A stretch of DNA of 64,000 nucleotides, from contig MDLA01000194.1 in NCBI GenBank assembly GCA_001730015.1, forward strand, positions 1 to 64,000. The letters run 5' to 3'. The notes below the pieces were generated by a model that was not told the DNA's origin, ran no database searches, and saw nothing but the letters and a program-made list of their open reading frames with translations. The stretch is from Chromatiales bacterium (ex Bugula neritina AB1) (GTDB taxonomy: Bacteria > Pseudomonadota > Gammaproteobacteria > Granulosicoccales > Granulosicoccaceae). Positions 44,906 through 54,220 of the stretch are shown piece by piece (the first letter of the stretch is position 1; every line of letters starts with the position of its first letter). Position numbers and translations under genes: made by a program.

Positions 44906-46765
44906 CTATACTCCAATTCGCTGTTTGCTTCGAAAGGCTTCCTGCGCTTTGCGCGCATCCTGCACCTGGGATCGTTCGGATACTTCGGGCACGCCGACAT
45001 ACCAGTCTGCGCCTCCTGGCGTCCATACAAAAGCATCAGACGGGATCGATAACACCGTTGTTCTGTCATTGGCTTTCGCCCACTGCAGCGCCTCTTCCAG
45101 ATCGCTCAGGGTCTCGCACGCTCGACCACAGGCTCCCATCGCTTCGGCGTGCCTGGCAAAATCTACATGAGGCGGATCTTCCTTGTCTACAATATTGCAG
45201 TCTTTTATAAGATTATTAAAACCCGGTTGGCCCAGCCCGGTCTGCAAGCGGTTGATCACGCCAAATCCACCGTTATCACAAACCACCACAATCATCTTAT
45301 GGCCGGACAGCACAGTTGAATAAATATCGGAGTTCATCATCATATAGGAACCATCACCAACCAGAACAATAGGTGTGCCCTTGTCACCACTGGCCATGGC
45401 ATGTCCCCAGCCAGCGGCAATCTCATAACCCATGCAGGAATAACCGAATTCAACATCAAACGTGTGGGGTTTCCTGACTCGCCAGTTTTTGATCGTCTCG
45501 CCGGGTAAACCACCCGCCGCCGTGACGATGGTATCGTCGGGCCCGGCAAACCTGTTCACCACACCAATAACCTGAGAGTAACTGGGCACAACAGCATTAG
45601 AAGGTGCCTGACATTCGTCTAAAACGGTATTCCAGTTAGCGTAGGCTTTTTGTGCCTGCTGCATGCGATTGCTATTGCACACCCAATCGCCCAGCGCCGT
45701 ATCAAGCTCTTCTATTACAGCAAGTGCATCACCGACCACGGCAATTGCACGGTGCTTATGGGCATCAAACCGGGCGGTGTTTATATTTATAAAACGCGCA
45801 TCTTTCGGAAACGTAGTCCATGATCCGGTGGTAAAATCCTGCAGGCGCGTACCAATGGCCAGTACCACATCGGCGGACTCGGAAACTTCTTTCGCCGCAT
45901 CAGTCCCTTCAATGCCCATGGGTCCTATATAGGCGGGATGATCGTGTGTGACAGCGCCTTTTCCGGCGATGGTCTCCGCCATCGGTATACCGCGATCGAT
46001 GGCAAATTGTGCAAGCATTTCCTCAGCCCCCGAATAGCGCACGCCACCGCCGGAAATAATCAACGGGTTGCGGGCGGTTTTAAGCAGTTCTACAGCTGCT
46101 GTTATTTGATCCTTCGACGCTCTGGTGCGCGGAATTGCCCAGTCGACTTCATTGAAGAATTCAAGCGGATAATCGAAAGCGACCTCTTGTATATCTTGCG
46201 GCAAACCGATAAATGCCGGGCCGCAATCGGCCGGATCAAGCAAAGTGGCGACCGCTTGCGGTAAACTGCTGATGACTTGGGCCGGGTGTGTAATTCGATC
46301 CCAGTAGCGTGAAACCGCACGAAAACAGTCGTTAACCGTGATGCCAGGGTTGCCGAAGTGCTCGACCTGCTGCAATACAGGATCGGGTAGCCGATTGCTA
46401 AACGTATCGCCGCACAACAGTAAGACAGGCAATCGATTCGCATGGGCAACACCAGCGGCGGTGACCATATTGGTCGCACCCGGACCGACGGAGCTGGTTG
46501 CCACCATCATTTGCCGCCGACGTTTGGCCTTACCGTAGGCAATCGCAGCCAACGCCATAGACTGCTCATTCTGCCCGCGCCACGTGGGCAATTTGTCTTG
46601 CACCGATTCCAGCGCTTCCGCCAGACACGGCACATTGCCGTGTCCGAATATCCCGAACACTCCAGCAAACAACGGCACCCGCTCGGATTCAATTTCCGTG
46701 AACTGACTGCACAGGTAGCGAACTGTAGCCTGCGCCATTGTGAGTCGAATTGTCTCTGTGCCCAT
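44906..46765 (-). CDS. iolD: 3D-(3,5/4)-trihydroxycyclohexane-1,2-dione hydrolase (IolD)
   Basis: 619 residues from ATG 46765 (MGTETIRLTMAQATVRYL), with GGAGAGAG upstream. ThDP-dependent enzyme: PYR domain with the catalytic Glu in WRGQNEQSMALAAIAYGKA, central domain LIISGGGVRYSGAEE, and PP domain with GDGSYMMMNSDIYSTV...VVVVCDN for Mg-ThDP. IolD opens the cyclitol ring to 5-deoxyglucuronate. First gene of the minus-strand iolD-iolE-SDR operon, driven from the divergent promoter region shared with iolG. Confidence 0.95.
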   Translation of the reverse strand: MGTETIRLTMAQATVRYLCSQFTEIESERVPLFAGVFGIFGHGNVPCLAEALESVQDKLPTWRGQNEQSMALAAIAYGKAKRRRQMMVATSSVGPGATNMVTAAGVAHANRLPVLLLCGDTFSNRLPDPVLQQVEHFGNPGITVNDCFRAVSRYWDRITHPAQVISSLPQAVATLLDPADCGPAFIGLPQDIQEVAFDYPLEFFNEVDWAIPRTRASKDQITAAVELLKTARNPLIISGGGVRYSGAEEMLAQFAIDRGIPMAETIAGKGAVTHDHPAYIGPMGIEGTDAAKEVSESADVVLAIGTRLQDFTTGSWTTFPKDARFININTARFDAHKHRAIAVVGDALAVIEELDTALGDWVCNSNRMQQAQKAYANWNTVLDECQAPSNAVVPSYSQVIGVVNRFAGPDDTIVTAAGGLPGETIKNWRVRKPHTFDVEFGYSCMGYEIAAGWGHAMASGDKGTPIVLVGDGSYMMMNSDIYSTVLSGHKMIVVVCDNGGFGVINRLQTGLGQPGFNNLIKDCNIVDKEDPPHVDFARHAEAMGACGRACETLSDLEEALQWAKANDRTTVLSIPSDAFVWTPGGADWYVGVPEVSERSQVQDARKAQEAFRSKQRIGV

Positions 46766-46859
46766 GTGTTGCTCTCTCCGTCTGGCGTGTATCAAGCGTT
46801 GTATCAAACTCAACCGCAGTCGAGATTCAAACCCGGATTAGAACAAATATTGTGCTTGA

Positions 46860-46889
46860 TGTATATCTGCAAATTTCATTGCAATACAA
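46860..46889 (-). promoter_or_regulatory. Candidate promoter for iolD operon
   Basis: On the minus strand, TTGTAT (46889-46884) and TATACA (46865-46860) are separated by 18 bases, a reasonable sigma-70 pair pointing towards iolD about 95 bp away. It overlaps the -35 of the opposing iolG promoter. Prediction by eye. Confidence 0.45.
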
Positions 46890-46908
46890 CAGATATTGCA
46901 GTTAATAT
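46879..46908 (+). promoter_or_regulatory. Candidate promoter for iolG
   Basis: TTGCAA (46879-46884) and TAATAT (46903-46908) with 18-base spacing give a sigma-70-like promoter. Transcription would start about 20 bp before the iolG ATG. The palindrome at 46894-46919 covers its -10 box. Confidence 0.5.
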
Positions 46909-46919
46909 GTTCTGCAATA
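46894..46919. promoter_or_regulatory. Palindromic operator candidate between iolD and iolG
   Basis: TATTGCAG (46894-46901) and its exact complement CTGCAATA (46912-46919) are separated by 10 bases. A further half-site, ATTGCAATA, lies at 46878-46886. The spacing puts the half-sites on roughly the same helix face, and the site overlaps the predicted iolG -10 box. It suits a dimeric repressor such as the RpiR protein encoded at 42180-43079. Confidence 0.6.
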
Positions 46920-46937
46920 ATCAGATTAGAGTGAATC

Positions 46938-47948
46938 ATGATCAACATAGCACTTCTCGGATGCGGACGTATCGGGCAAATGCATGCGGCCAATATCAAT
47001 GCCCACCCCAGGGCAAAACTTGCCATGGTGTTTGATTCACACAAACCCTCTGCCGACAATCTGGGCAAGAGTCTGGGCGTGCCGGTTGCCGCCTCCGCCG
47101 ATTCGATTTTCGCCTCTGATAATGTCGACGCGGTACTAATTGCCAGTGCTACCGAGACTCATGCAGATTTTATAGAGCAATCTGTTGCGGCTGCTAAACC
47201 AGTGCTTTGCGAAAAGCCAATCGATCTGAATCTTAAACGGGTTAACGAGTGTGCGGCCGCTATTGCCGCGAGCCCCGTTCCAGTTCAACTAGGCTTCAAC
47301 CGCCGTTTCGATCCCGGTCATCGAGCTGCACGAGATGCCATGCGGGCCGGTGATATCGGTCAATTGCATCAGGTGGTAATCACCTCCCGGGATCCCGAAA
47401 TTCCACCCCGATCCTATCTGCAAAGCGCAGGCGGACTTCTACGTGATATGACGATTCACGATTTTGATCTCGCGCGCTTTATGCTGGATGACGAACCAAC
47501 TGAAGTCTTTGCGGTTGCCGGTGCGCTTATCGATCCGGCCCTGGGCGCTGAGCTAAACGAAATAGATACGGCAATGATCATTCTGCGAACCGCAGACGGC
47601 AAGCAATGCCATATCAACAATTCGCGTACTGCAGTCTATGGCTATGACCAGCGCATCGAGCTACTGGGTACCACGGGTATGGTACAAAGTAACAACCAAA
47701 AGCGTCATGAACTCAAACGTTATAACCGGAAAGCAACAGAAATCAGTGAAGCGTACCAGTACTTTTTCATCGAGCGCTATCATGAAGCATTCATGGCCGA
47801 AGTTAGCGCGTTCGTTGATTGTATTGAAAACGGTACAACACCCGAGGTGAGTTTTGAAGACGGGCGCCGGGCGCTGATACTAGCCGAAGCAGCCTATTTG
47901 TCAGTGGCAGAGAAACGCATGGTGCAGGTCTCCGAAATTGATTCCTGA
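46938..47948 (+). CDS. iolG: Inositol 2-dehydrogenase-like Gfo/Idh/MocA oxidoreductase
   Basis: 336 residues, typical IolG length. Rossmann motif LGCGRIGQMHAANI at the N-terminus, then CEKPIDLN (the EKP Lys), GFNRRFDPGH and the active-site segment GGLLRDMTIHDFDLARFML (Asp/His). It would oxidise myo-inositol to 2-keto-myo-inositol with NAD, the first step before IolE and IolD. Start at ATG 46938, 172 bp from the opposing iolD start. It heads the plus-strand run of dehydrogenases and transporter. Confidence 0.9.
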   Translation: MINIALLGCGRIGQMHAANINAHPRAKLAMVFDSHKPSADNLGKSLGVPVAASADSIFASDNVDAVLIASATETHADFIEQSVAAAKPVLCEKPIDLNLKRVNECAAAIAASPVPVQLGFNRRFDPGHRAARDAMRAGDIGQLHQVVITSRDPEIPPRSYLQSAGGLLRDMTIHDFDLARFMLDDEPTEVFAVAGALIDPALGAELNEIDTAMIILRTADGKQCHINNSRTAVYGYDQRIELLGTTGMVQSNNQKRHELKRYNRKATEISEAYQYFFIERYHEAFMAEVSAFVDCIENGTTPEVSFEDGRRALILAEAAYLSVAEKRMVQVSEIDS

Positions 47949-47984
47949 AGCCGTGCAGCAAACCAGATCAGAGTGGTTATCAGC

Positions 47985-49010
47985 ATGCCGAAAGTAGCCA
48001 TTGGCGGGAAACTGCATCCAGGTGGTCTAGAGGTGCTCTCGTCAACTCCTGGTATAACCCTCGACTATACCGAAGAGGTATCTACCGAATCACTGATGCC
48101 AATGCTGCTCGAAGCCGATGCACTGCTCATTCGCACACAAAAATTACCGCGCGATTTTATCGACCAAGCCAAAAACCTCAAGATTGTTTCGCGTCACGGC
48201 GTTGGATTCGACGCGGTTGATGTCGCAGCCTTAAATAAGCGCGGTATCCCGTTGGCAATAGTGGGTGATGTCAATTCACAAACGGTTGCCGAGCATGCTA
48301 TGACATTAATTCTAGCCGTTACAAAGCGCCTGCTGCGCTACGACGCCGCCTCGCGTGGAAACCGGGAATGGAACTACCGCAATTCACTGGAAGCCGAAGA
48401 GCTCGCCAACAAGACTCTGTTAATTATTGGCTATGGCCGAATCGGTAAACATCTGGCTCGCATGGCTCAGGTTTTTGGCATGAGTGTCTCGGTGTTCGAC
48501 CCGTACTACCAACCGGACCTGCGACCTGCTGCATCGCAATCAGCGGACTCTCTATCTGATGATGCGATCAAATCGGAACCCGACCTGGCGTCAGCATTGA
48601 GCTGCGCCGATGTTGTTTCAGTTCATGTTCCCGCAACAGAAAAACCCGTTATAGGCGCAAGCGAACTCGCCCTGTTAAAGCCGTCGTCCATTGTTATCAA
48701 TACGGCTCGCGGTGGTGTTATAAACGAAAAGGCACTCATCGACGCGCTCGATTCAGCGCAAATTGCCGGCGCCGGGATCGATGTATTCAGTACGGAACCT
48801 CCGCTGCCGGACCATCCCCTTGCCAATTTTGATCAGGTTATACTCACGCCCCATTCCGCTGGTATGACACGTCAGTGCGCCGAGCGCATGGCAATCTCCT
48901 CGGCCACGAATATTGTCAAATTTTTCAACAACACACTCGACACCTCCCTGGTCGTCAACGCGCGGGAAATCAACTATAAGCCCCGCGCCGCTCAAACTTC
49001 GGAAATATAA
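47985..49010 (+). CDS. D-2-hydroxyacid dehydrogenase (phosphoglycerate dehydrogenase-like)
   Basis: 341 residues from ATG 47985 (MPKVAIGGKLHPGG); an in-frame GTG 12 bp upstream is an alternative. Catalytic-domain start, then SRHGVGFDAVDV, NAD-binding YGRIGKHLARMAQ, NTARGGVINEKAL (Arg), DVFSTEPPL (Glu) and TPHSAGMT (His). It lacks the ACT domain of biosynthetic SerA. In this cluster it may reduce or oxidise a sugar-acid intermediate. The spacing of 36 bp from iolG suggests co-transcription. Confidence 0.85.
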   Translation: MPKVAIGGKLHPGGLEVLSSTPGITLDYTEEVSTESLMPMLLEADALLIRTQKLPRDFIDQAKNLKIVSRHGVGFDAVDVAALNKRGIPLAIVGDVNSQTVAEHAMTLILAVTKRLLRYDAASRGNREWNYRNSLEAEELANKTLLIIGYGRIGKHLARMAQVFGMSVSVFDPYYQPDLRPAASQSADSLSDDAIKSEPDLASALSCADVVSVHVPATEKPVIGASELALLKPSSIVINTARGGVINEKALIDALDSAQIAGAGIDVFSTEPPLPDHPLANFDQVILTPHSAGMTRQCAERMAISSATNIVKFFNNTLDTSLVVNAREINYKPRAAQTSEI

Positions 49011-49081
49011 ATACCCATCGTGTTTGCACAATTATTAGCACCACTGTTAACACAGCCGTCATCGCCCACGGAACGACACTG

Positions 49082-50203
49082 ATGATAAAACCGGGTTTAC
49101 GCATAGGCTTGATTGGCACAGGTTTCATGGGCCGGACCCATGTTCTGGGCTATACGTCGGCGCCTCGGCTATTTGAACTCGACTTTGATCTGGAGCTGCA
49201 TACCGTTGCAGATATCACCGAGTCATCCGCCAGTGAAGCTGCCAGCCGTTACGGCTTTTCCCACAGTACCGAAGTATGGCAAAACATCACCTCACACCCC
49301 GATATAGACGTAGTTTCTATTACCACGCCAAACTCGCTGCACAAAGACATCGCACTGGATGCTATCGCCAATGGCAAGCATGTGTACTGCGAAAAACCGC
49401 TGGCGACAACACTGGCTGATGGGTACGAGATGACGGAAGCGGCAGAGGCAAAAGGGCTTAAAACCCAGGTAGGATTTAACTACCTGTGCAATCCCATACT
49501 ACAGCTGGCACACGAGATGATTGCCGCTGGAGAACTTGGAGAAATTCGCAGCTACCGAGGGATTCACGCCGAGGACTATATGGCCAGCGAAGATGCACCA
49601 TATTCCTTTAGGTATGAATCACAGGGAGGTGGAGCACTCGCTGATCTGGGTAGCCACGCACTCGCCACCGCAGAGTTTCTATGTGGCCCCGTTGAATGCT
49701 TAATGGGGGATTGTGTCACCGCTATCAAAACCCGTGTCGATGCCAGCGGCGAGACTCATGCGGTCGAGGTTGACGACACTGGTCGTGCATTTGTGCGATT
49801 TGCCAATGGCGCCACCGGGTCTATAGAAGGCAACTGGATAGCCACCGGTCGCAAGATGCAACATGATTTTGAAATCTATGGCAGCAAAGGCGCGCTACGG
49901 TTCACTCAGGAACGTTTCAGCGAGCTGCACTTTTACTCGATGACCGATAACAACGCGCGCCACGGATTTCGCCGTATAGAAGCGGCTCCCTGCCATCCGC
50001 CGTACGACAGATTCTGTGTCGCGCCGGGACATCAGCTAGGGTTTAACGATCTAAAAGCGATTGAAGTTGCGGGGTTTTGCGATGCGATAGCCAACAAATC
50101 AGAAGAACCATTTAATTTCCGCGCCGGGCTGCGTATTCAGCACCTGGTCAATGCTGTTCAACAGTCATCACGTGAAAAGCAATGGATAACGATAGCGGTA
50201 TGA
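49082..50203 (+). CDS. Gfo/Idh/MocA-family oxidoreductase
   Basis: 373 residues. N-terminal LIGTGFMGRTHVLGY for NAD(P), VYCEKPLATTLADGYEM, QVGFNYLCNP and the GGGALADLGSHALATAEFL active-site region. It is longer than the iolG product and differs at the substrate region. Relatives act on inositol isomers (scyllo-inositol) or sugars. It directly precedes a sugar ABC transporter, so it is probably a second cyclitol/sugar dehydrogenase widening the substrate range. Confidence 0.87.
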   Translation: MIKPGLRIGLIGTGFMGRTHVLGYTSAPRLFELDFDLELHTVADITESSASEAASRYGFSHSTEVWQNITSHPDIDVVSITTPNSLHKDIALDAIANGKHVYCEKPLATTLADGYEMTEAAEAKGLKTQVGFNYLCNPILQLAHEMIAAGELGEIRSYRGIHAEDYMASEDAPYSFRYESQGGGALADLGSHALATAEFLCGPVECLMGDCVTAIKTRVDASGETHAVEVDDTGRAFVRFANGATGSIEGNWIATGRKMQHDFEIYGSKGALRFTQERFSELHFYSMTDNNARHGFRRIEAAPCHPPYDRFCVAPGHQLGFNDLKAIEVAGFCDAIANKSEEPFNFRAGLRIQHLVNAVQQSSREKQWITIAV

Positions 50204-50316
50204 ACAGAACTCGTCGAATTTAGTTCTTCGGCTACTACGAACAAATCAGATATGCTATCCCGGTGCGTGTCACTGAACATAGAACACGCGGTACAGGAAA
50301 AACAGGAGGAAAAAAC

Positions 50317-51057
50317 GTGAGTCTTCTGGAGCTAACAGATATTACCAAGCGCTTTGGCGCAATAAACGCGCTGCAGGGTGTTAATCTGTCTATCAAGCCT
50401 GGAGAGGCCGTTGGGCTAATGGGTGACAATGGTGCAGGCAAATCAACGCTAATGAAGATTATCGCCGGTAACTTTCCACCCACCAGCGGGCAGATCCGTA
50501 TTGAAGGCAAACTGGTTGCCTTCCACAAACCACTTGATGCACGAAATTCGGGGATAGAAATCGTTTACCAGGATCTCGCGCTGTGCGACAACCTGACAGC
50601 CGGCGCAAATGTCTTTTTGGGCCGCGAGCTCAAAAAAAAGTTAGGCCCCTTCTCCATGCTCGACTACCACAGCATGTATCAGCGCGCAGGTGAATTATTC
50701 GCTGAACTCAAATCTGAAACCCGGCCGCGCGATCTGGTCAAGCAGATGTCAGGCGGACAACGCCAGGCCGTAGCCATTGCACGCACACGACTATCTGATC
50801 CCAAGCTGGTCTTAATGGATGAGCCCACCGCTGCTATTTCAGTTCGTCAGGTGGCCGAGGTGTTGTCATTGATTAAACGCCTGAAAGATACAGGCCATGC
50901 CGTCATTCTGGTCTCACACCGGATGCCGGATGTATTTGAAGTGTGTGATCGTGTTGCGGTGTTAAGACGCGGGACCAAAGTAGCAGATAAACGTATCGAT
51001 CACACAACCACCGAGGAAGTAACCGGGCTGATCACAGGCGCGGTGGAAGCGGCATGA
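50317..51057 (+). CDS. Sugar ABC transporter ATP-binding protein (FrcA-like, single domain)
   Basis: 246 residues from GTG 50317, chosen because of the perfect AGGAGGA six bases upstream. A single ABC domain: Walker A GDNGAGKST, Q-loop YQDLALCDNLT, signature MSGGQRQAVAIART, Walker B LVLMDEPTAAISVRQ, H-loop LVSHRMPDV. Carbohydrate importers of the RbsA type have two fused copies; this one-domain form resembles FrcA of fructose/inositol transporters. Its TGA overlaps the permease start by 4 bp (ATGA). Confidence 0.92.
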   Translation: MSLLELTDITKRFGAINALQGVNLSIKPGEAVGLMGDNGAGKSTLMKIIAGNFPPTSGQIRIEGKLVAFHKPLDARNSGIEIVYQDLALCDNLTAGANVFLGRELKKKLGPFSMLDYHSMYQRAGELFAELKSETRPRDLVKQMSGGQRQAVAIARTRLSDPKLVLMDEPTAAISVRQVAEVLSLIKRLKDTGHAVILVSHRMPDVFEVCDRVAVLRRGTKVADKRIDHTTTEEVTGLITGAVEAA

Positions 51058-52094
51058 GCAACACGAAAAACAACTCGAATATCGGGTCTGATAAAAACAC
51101 TGATCACGCTGCCATCGATGAAAATATCACGCAGCGACAGGAAGTTTCCGGTATCGGAGCGGTTATAAGAACACAACCATTCTGGGTGTTACTGGCCATA
51201 CTCTGTATCGCAGCGGTGATGACCTATATCTCTGAGCCATTCATGACCGAACGCAATATGTTCAACATCACCCGGAATTTTGCCTTCTTCGGCATTATGG
51301 CGCTGGGTATGTCCGCGGTCATCTGTACGGCCGGAATTGATTTATCCGTCGGTTCTCTACTCGGGCTTTGCGCTATTACCCTTGGGCTGACCATGCAGGC
51401 TGGATGGGGAATAGAACTGGGATTCATCGTCTGTATGCTCACCGCGGCGATTGTCGGATTTATCAACGGCGTACTGATCGCCTACCTGAAAATGGCACCG
51501 TTCGTCGTGACGCTCGGTATGCTCGCAATGGCACGATCAATCGCTATGGTGCTTTCCAACAACAAAATGATCTACGAGTTCGGCCCGGACATGGAGCTTT
51601 TCGAATGGATTGGCGGAGAAAGCATGCTCGGCGTACCCAACGTGGTATGGCTGCTAATTGCAATGACACTGATTTTCTGGTGGGTCTGGAAATACTCGAC
51701 CTGGGGACGTTGGGTAATAGCAATAGGCGGCAACGCACATGCTGCCAAACTTGCCGGCATTCCCGTAGAAAGAATGATTGTATCCGTCTACGTTGTCTGC
51801 TCTATGTGCACCGGATTAGCCGCCTTTATGTTCATTGGGTACACCGGCTCCGCCACCAATGGCATGGGTGTAAGTTATGAACTTAATGTTATAGCGGCCA
51901 GTGTTATCGGCGGTGCAAACCTGATGGGCGGAGTTGTTTACGCCTTCGGTGGTGCTATAGGTGCCGCACTCGTTGAACTCATTAGAAATTCGTTGCTGCT
52001 GGCCGGAATTCCCGCGCTCTGGCAGCAATTTTTTGTCGGTCTGTTCCTGATTCTAGCGGTATTACTTGAACAGATTCGCAACCGTGGACGGTAA
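51054..52094 (+). CDS. Sugar ABC transporter permease (RbsC/FrcC family)
   Basis: 346 residues with a polar 40-residue N-terminus and eight to ten membrane helices. RbsC-type segments: MALGMSAVICTAGIDLSVGSLLGL (the DLSVG hallmark), NGVLIAYLKMAPFVVTLGMLAMARS and VIGGANLMGGVVYAFGGAIGA. Translationally coupled to the ATPase and followed 40 bp later by the binding protein. Together they form an importer, probably for inositol given the flanking genes. Confidence 0.92.
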   Translation: MSNTKNNSNIGSDKNTDHAAIDENITQRQEVSGIGAVIRTQPFWVLLAILCIAAVMTYISEPFMTERNMFNITRNFAFFGIMALGMSAVICTAGIDLSVGSLLGLCAITLGLTMQAGWGIELGFIVCMLTAAIVGFINGVLIAYLKMAPFVVTLGMLAMARSIAMVLSNNKMIYEFGPDMELFEWIGGESMLGVPNVVWLLIAMTLIFWWVWKYSTWGRWVIAIGGNAHAAKLAGIPVERMIVSVYVVCSMCTGLAAFMFIGYTGSATNGMGVSYELNVIAASVIGGANLMGGVVYAFGGAIGAALVELIRNSLLLAGIPALWQQFFVGLFLILAVLLEQIRNRGR

Positions 52095-52133
52095 TTACCG
52101 CCCTGTTTACCACCCTAAAGGAGTTATTCGACT

Positions 52134-53117
52134 ATGAAAAAGCTACTCACAGCAACAGCCCTTGCCGCCATGATTGCACCCTTTGCGGCGCAGGCGGAAT
52201 ACACTTTTGCACTTGTCCCCAAAGCGATGAACAATCCGTTTTTCGATCTGGCCCGCGACGGCTGCTATAAAGCACAGGAGGAGCTGTCAGATGTCACCTG
52301 TGAATACATTGGCCCCGGCGAGCATACCGAGCTCGAGCAGATCCAGATCGTTCAGGATCTCATCACCAAAGGCGTGGACGGTATTGCAGTTGCACCGTCA
52401 AATGCACCTGCGATGGCCAAGGCACTTAAAGCGGCTGCAAGCGCCGGTATTCCGGTCATGACCTGGGATTCAGACCTGCTTGAAAAAGACAAAGACCTGC
52501 GTACCACTTATGTCGGCACCAACAATTACGATATCGGTGTAAACCTGGCAAAACTGATTCAGGCTCGACACGCCGATGGCGGATCACTTTGTCTGCAAAC
52601 AGGCGGTGCTTCTGCGGCAAATCACAATGAACGTCTGAAAGGGGCACGCGATACATTGGCAGGTAAAGACACCGGCACACCTCCAGGTGCAGCGCTGGCT
52701 GGCGACGGCGGCTGGACGGAAATCTCAGGGTGCCCACTGATTACCAACGATGACGGTAACGTCGCGGTACAGGGCATGACAGACATTCTGGCAGCAAACC
52801 CTGATCTGACAGCCTTTCTTTCAACGGGTGCTTTCACTCAATGGTTCGACAACGCTTATCGCAAAGCAGCAGAACCCTATGCGGAAAAAATGAAAAACGG
52901 TGAAATGACAATTGTTGTTGCCGATACCTTGCCCATGCAACTTGAGCAGACTAAAGACGGGCTCGGCAATGGACTGGTCGGCCAGCGCCCTTATGAAATG
53001 GGATACAAGGCAATGTATATTCTGAAAGAAATCGCCGAAGGGAAAACCGTTGAAGACCCGATCTACACGGGCCTTGATGTTTGCGACAACAACAACATCG
53101 ATACCTGTGTTCAATAA
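52134..53117 (+). CDS. Periplasmic sugar-binding protein (RbsB-like)
   Basis: 327 residues with signal peptide MKKLLTATALAAMIAPFAAQA and a type I periplasmic-binding fold: FALVPKAMNNPFFDLARDGC, QDLITKGVDGIAVAPSN, AGIPVMTWDSD, GQRPYEMGYKAMYILKEIAEG. Good AAAGGAG precedes the ATG. Last gene of the transporter, followed by a terminator. Four or more Cys residues could form disulfides in the periplasm. Ligand by context: inositol or a related polyol. Confidence 0.9.
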   Translation: MKKLLTATALAAMIAPFAAQAEYTFALVPKAMNNPFFDLARDGCYKAQEELSDVTCEYIGPGEHTELEQIQIVQDLITKGVDGIAVAPSNAPAMAKALKAAASAGIPVMTWDSDLLEKDKDLRTTYVGTNNYDIGVNLAKLIQARHADGGSLCLQTGGASAANHNERLKGARDTLAGKDTGTPPGAALAGDGGWTEISGCPLITNDDGNVAVQGMTDILAANPDLTAFLSTGAFTQWFDNAYRKAAEPYAEKMKNGEMTIVVADTLPMQLEQTKDGLGNGLVGQRPYEMGYKAMYILKEIAEGKTVEDPIYTGLDVCDNNNIDTCVQ

Positions 53118-53137
53118 CAAGCTTGTGTAACAAATTT

Positions 53138-53166
53138 ACGGCGGCGCGCCCTGTGCCGCCGTTTTT
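53138..53166 (+). terminator. Rho-independent terminator after the sugar transporter
   Basis: ACGGCGGC pairs with GCCGCCGT over a nine-base loop (53138-53162) and runs into TTTT. It lies about 20 bp past the binding-protein stop and closes the plus-strand inositol operon. Confidence 0.9.
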
Positions 53167-53411
53167 CTAATCTTCACAATCATCACTTCACCGTTGCCGA
53201 CGGTCCTGTCAAATTGCAGGGTCTGAGCCTGTTCATTTTCCGGCCTCCGTAACTACACCCTCAATGCAAAGCCGTATAAGGCATAGTTTTAAGCTGCAGG
53301 CGCTAATTATTGACGAAAATTTGGTGCATCAGGCGATATTTTTACAATCATAAACTACTGCGCTTTCGAAAATTAAACTCGGCTGGCCAACTAATCTATT
53401 CGGAAATTGAT

Positions 53412-54215
53412 ATGCCTGATTTTGTCGAGGTAACACGCAACGGACACGTACTTGAGGTCAAGTTAAACAAGCCTAAAGTCAATGCCATTGATATAAAAAT
53501 GAGTCAGGAAATTGCGGCGGCATTTGCCGAGTTACGCGATGATCCCGATCTGCGCGTCGGTATTCTCACCGCCGAGGGCAATCGAATTTTTTCAGCCGGC
53601 TGGGATTTAAAAGCACTCGATGCCGGCGATACAAAGCTGGATAACTGGTGGGACGATGCCGACTACGGCGACGGTGGCTTTGCCGGCCTGACTGAAAACT
53701 GGAATTTGAACAAACCGGTTATTGCCGCGTTAAATGGCCTTGTTATTGGCGGGGGGCTGGAACTGGCGATAGCCTGCGATCTGCTGATCGCAGCTGATCA
53801 CGTCGAATTCGCCCTGCCCGAAATGCCACTCGGCATTGTGCCGGATGCCGGTGCACTGCAGCGATTACCACGACGGCTGCCGCACAATATCGCCATGGAA
53901 ATGTTTTTTCTTGGCCGACGAATGGGAGCCACCGAAGCCGCACACTACGGGCTGGTGAATAAGGTCGTGCCGTACGAAAATTTAATGGACTCGGCCCGCG
54001 AATGGGCCGAGCAACTGGCGAAGTCCGCACCACTAGCTTTGCAGGCGGTTAAAGAGGTGATCCGGGGTATAGAGTGCGTACCACTGGAATCGGCTTTCGC
54101 CAGAATGCGAACCGACGAAATGACAACCTACCGCGCCATGCTGAAATCGGAAGACTCCGAAGAGGGCGTCCGGGCATTCGTTGAAAAGCGGGATCCGGTG
54201 TTCAAGGGGCGATAA
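53412..54215 (+). CDS. caiD: Carnitinyl-CoA dehydratase / crotonobetainyl-CoA hydratase-like (CaiD)
   Basis: 267 residues from ATG 53412 (MPDFVEVTRNG); a longer in-frame reading upstream has no family similarity. Crotonase fold: LNKPKVNAIDIKMSQEI, EGNRIFSAGWDLKAL (oxyanion loop, CaiD-like GWDLKA), GGGLELAIACDLLIAADHVEFALPE with candidate catalytic Glu residues, and C-terminal EKRDPVFKGR as in CaiD. It would hydrate crotonobetainyl-CoA to L-carnitinyl-CoA, or the reverse. It sits 5 bp before the carnitine dehydrogenase gene. Confidence 0.87.
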   Translation: MPDFVEVTRNGHVLEVKLNKPKVNAIDIKMSQEIAAAFAELRDDPDLRVGILTAEGNRIFSAGWDLKALDAGDTKLDNWWDDADYGDGGFAGLTENWNLNKPVIAALNGLVIGGGLELAIACDLLIAADHVEFALPEMPLGIVPDAGALQRLPRRLPHNIAMEMFFLGRRMGATEAAHYGLVNKVVPYENLMDSAREWAEQLAKSAPLALQAVKEVIRGIECVPLESAFARMRTDEMTTYRAMLKSEDSEEGVRAFVEKRDPVFKGR

Positions 54216-54220
54216 AAACG

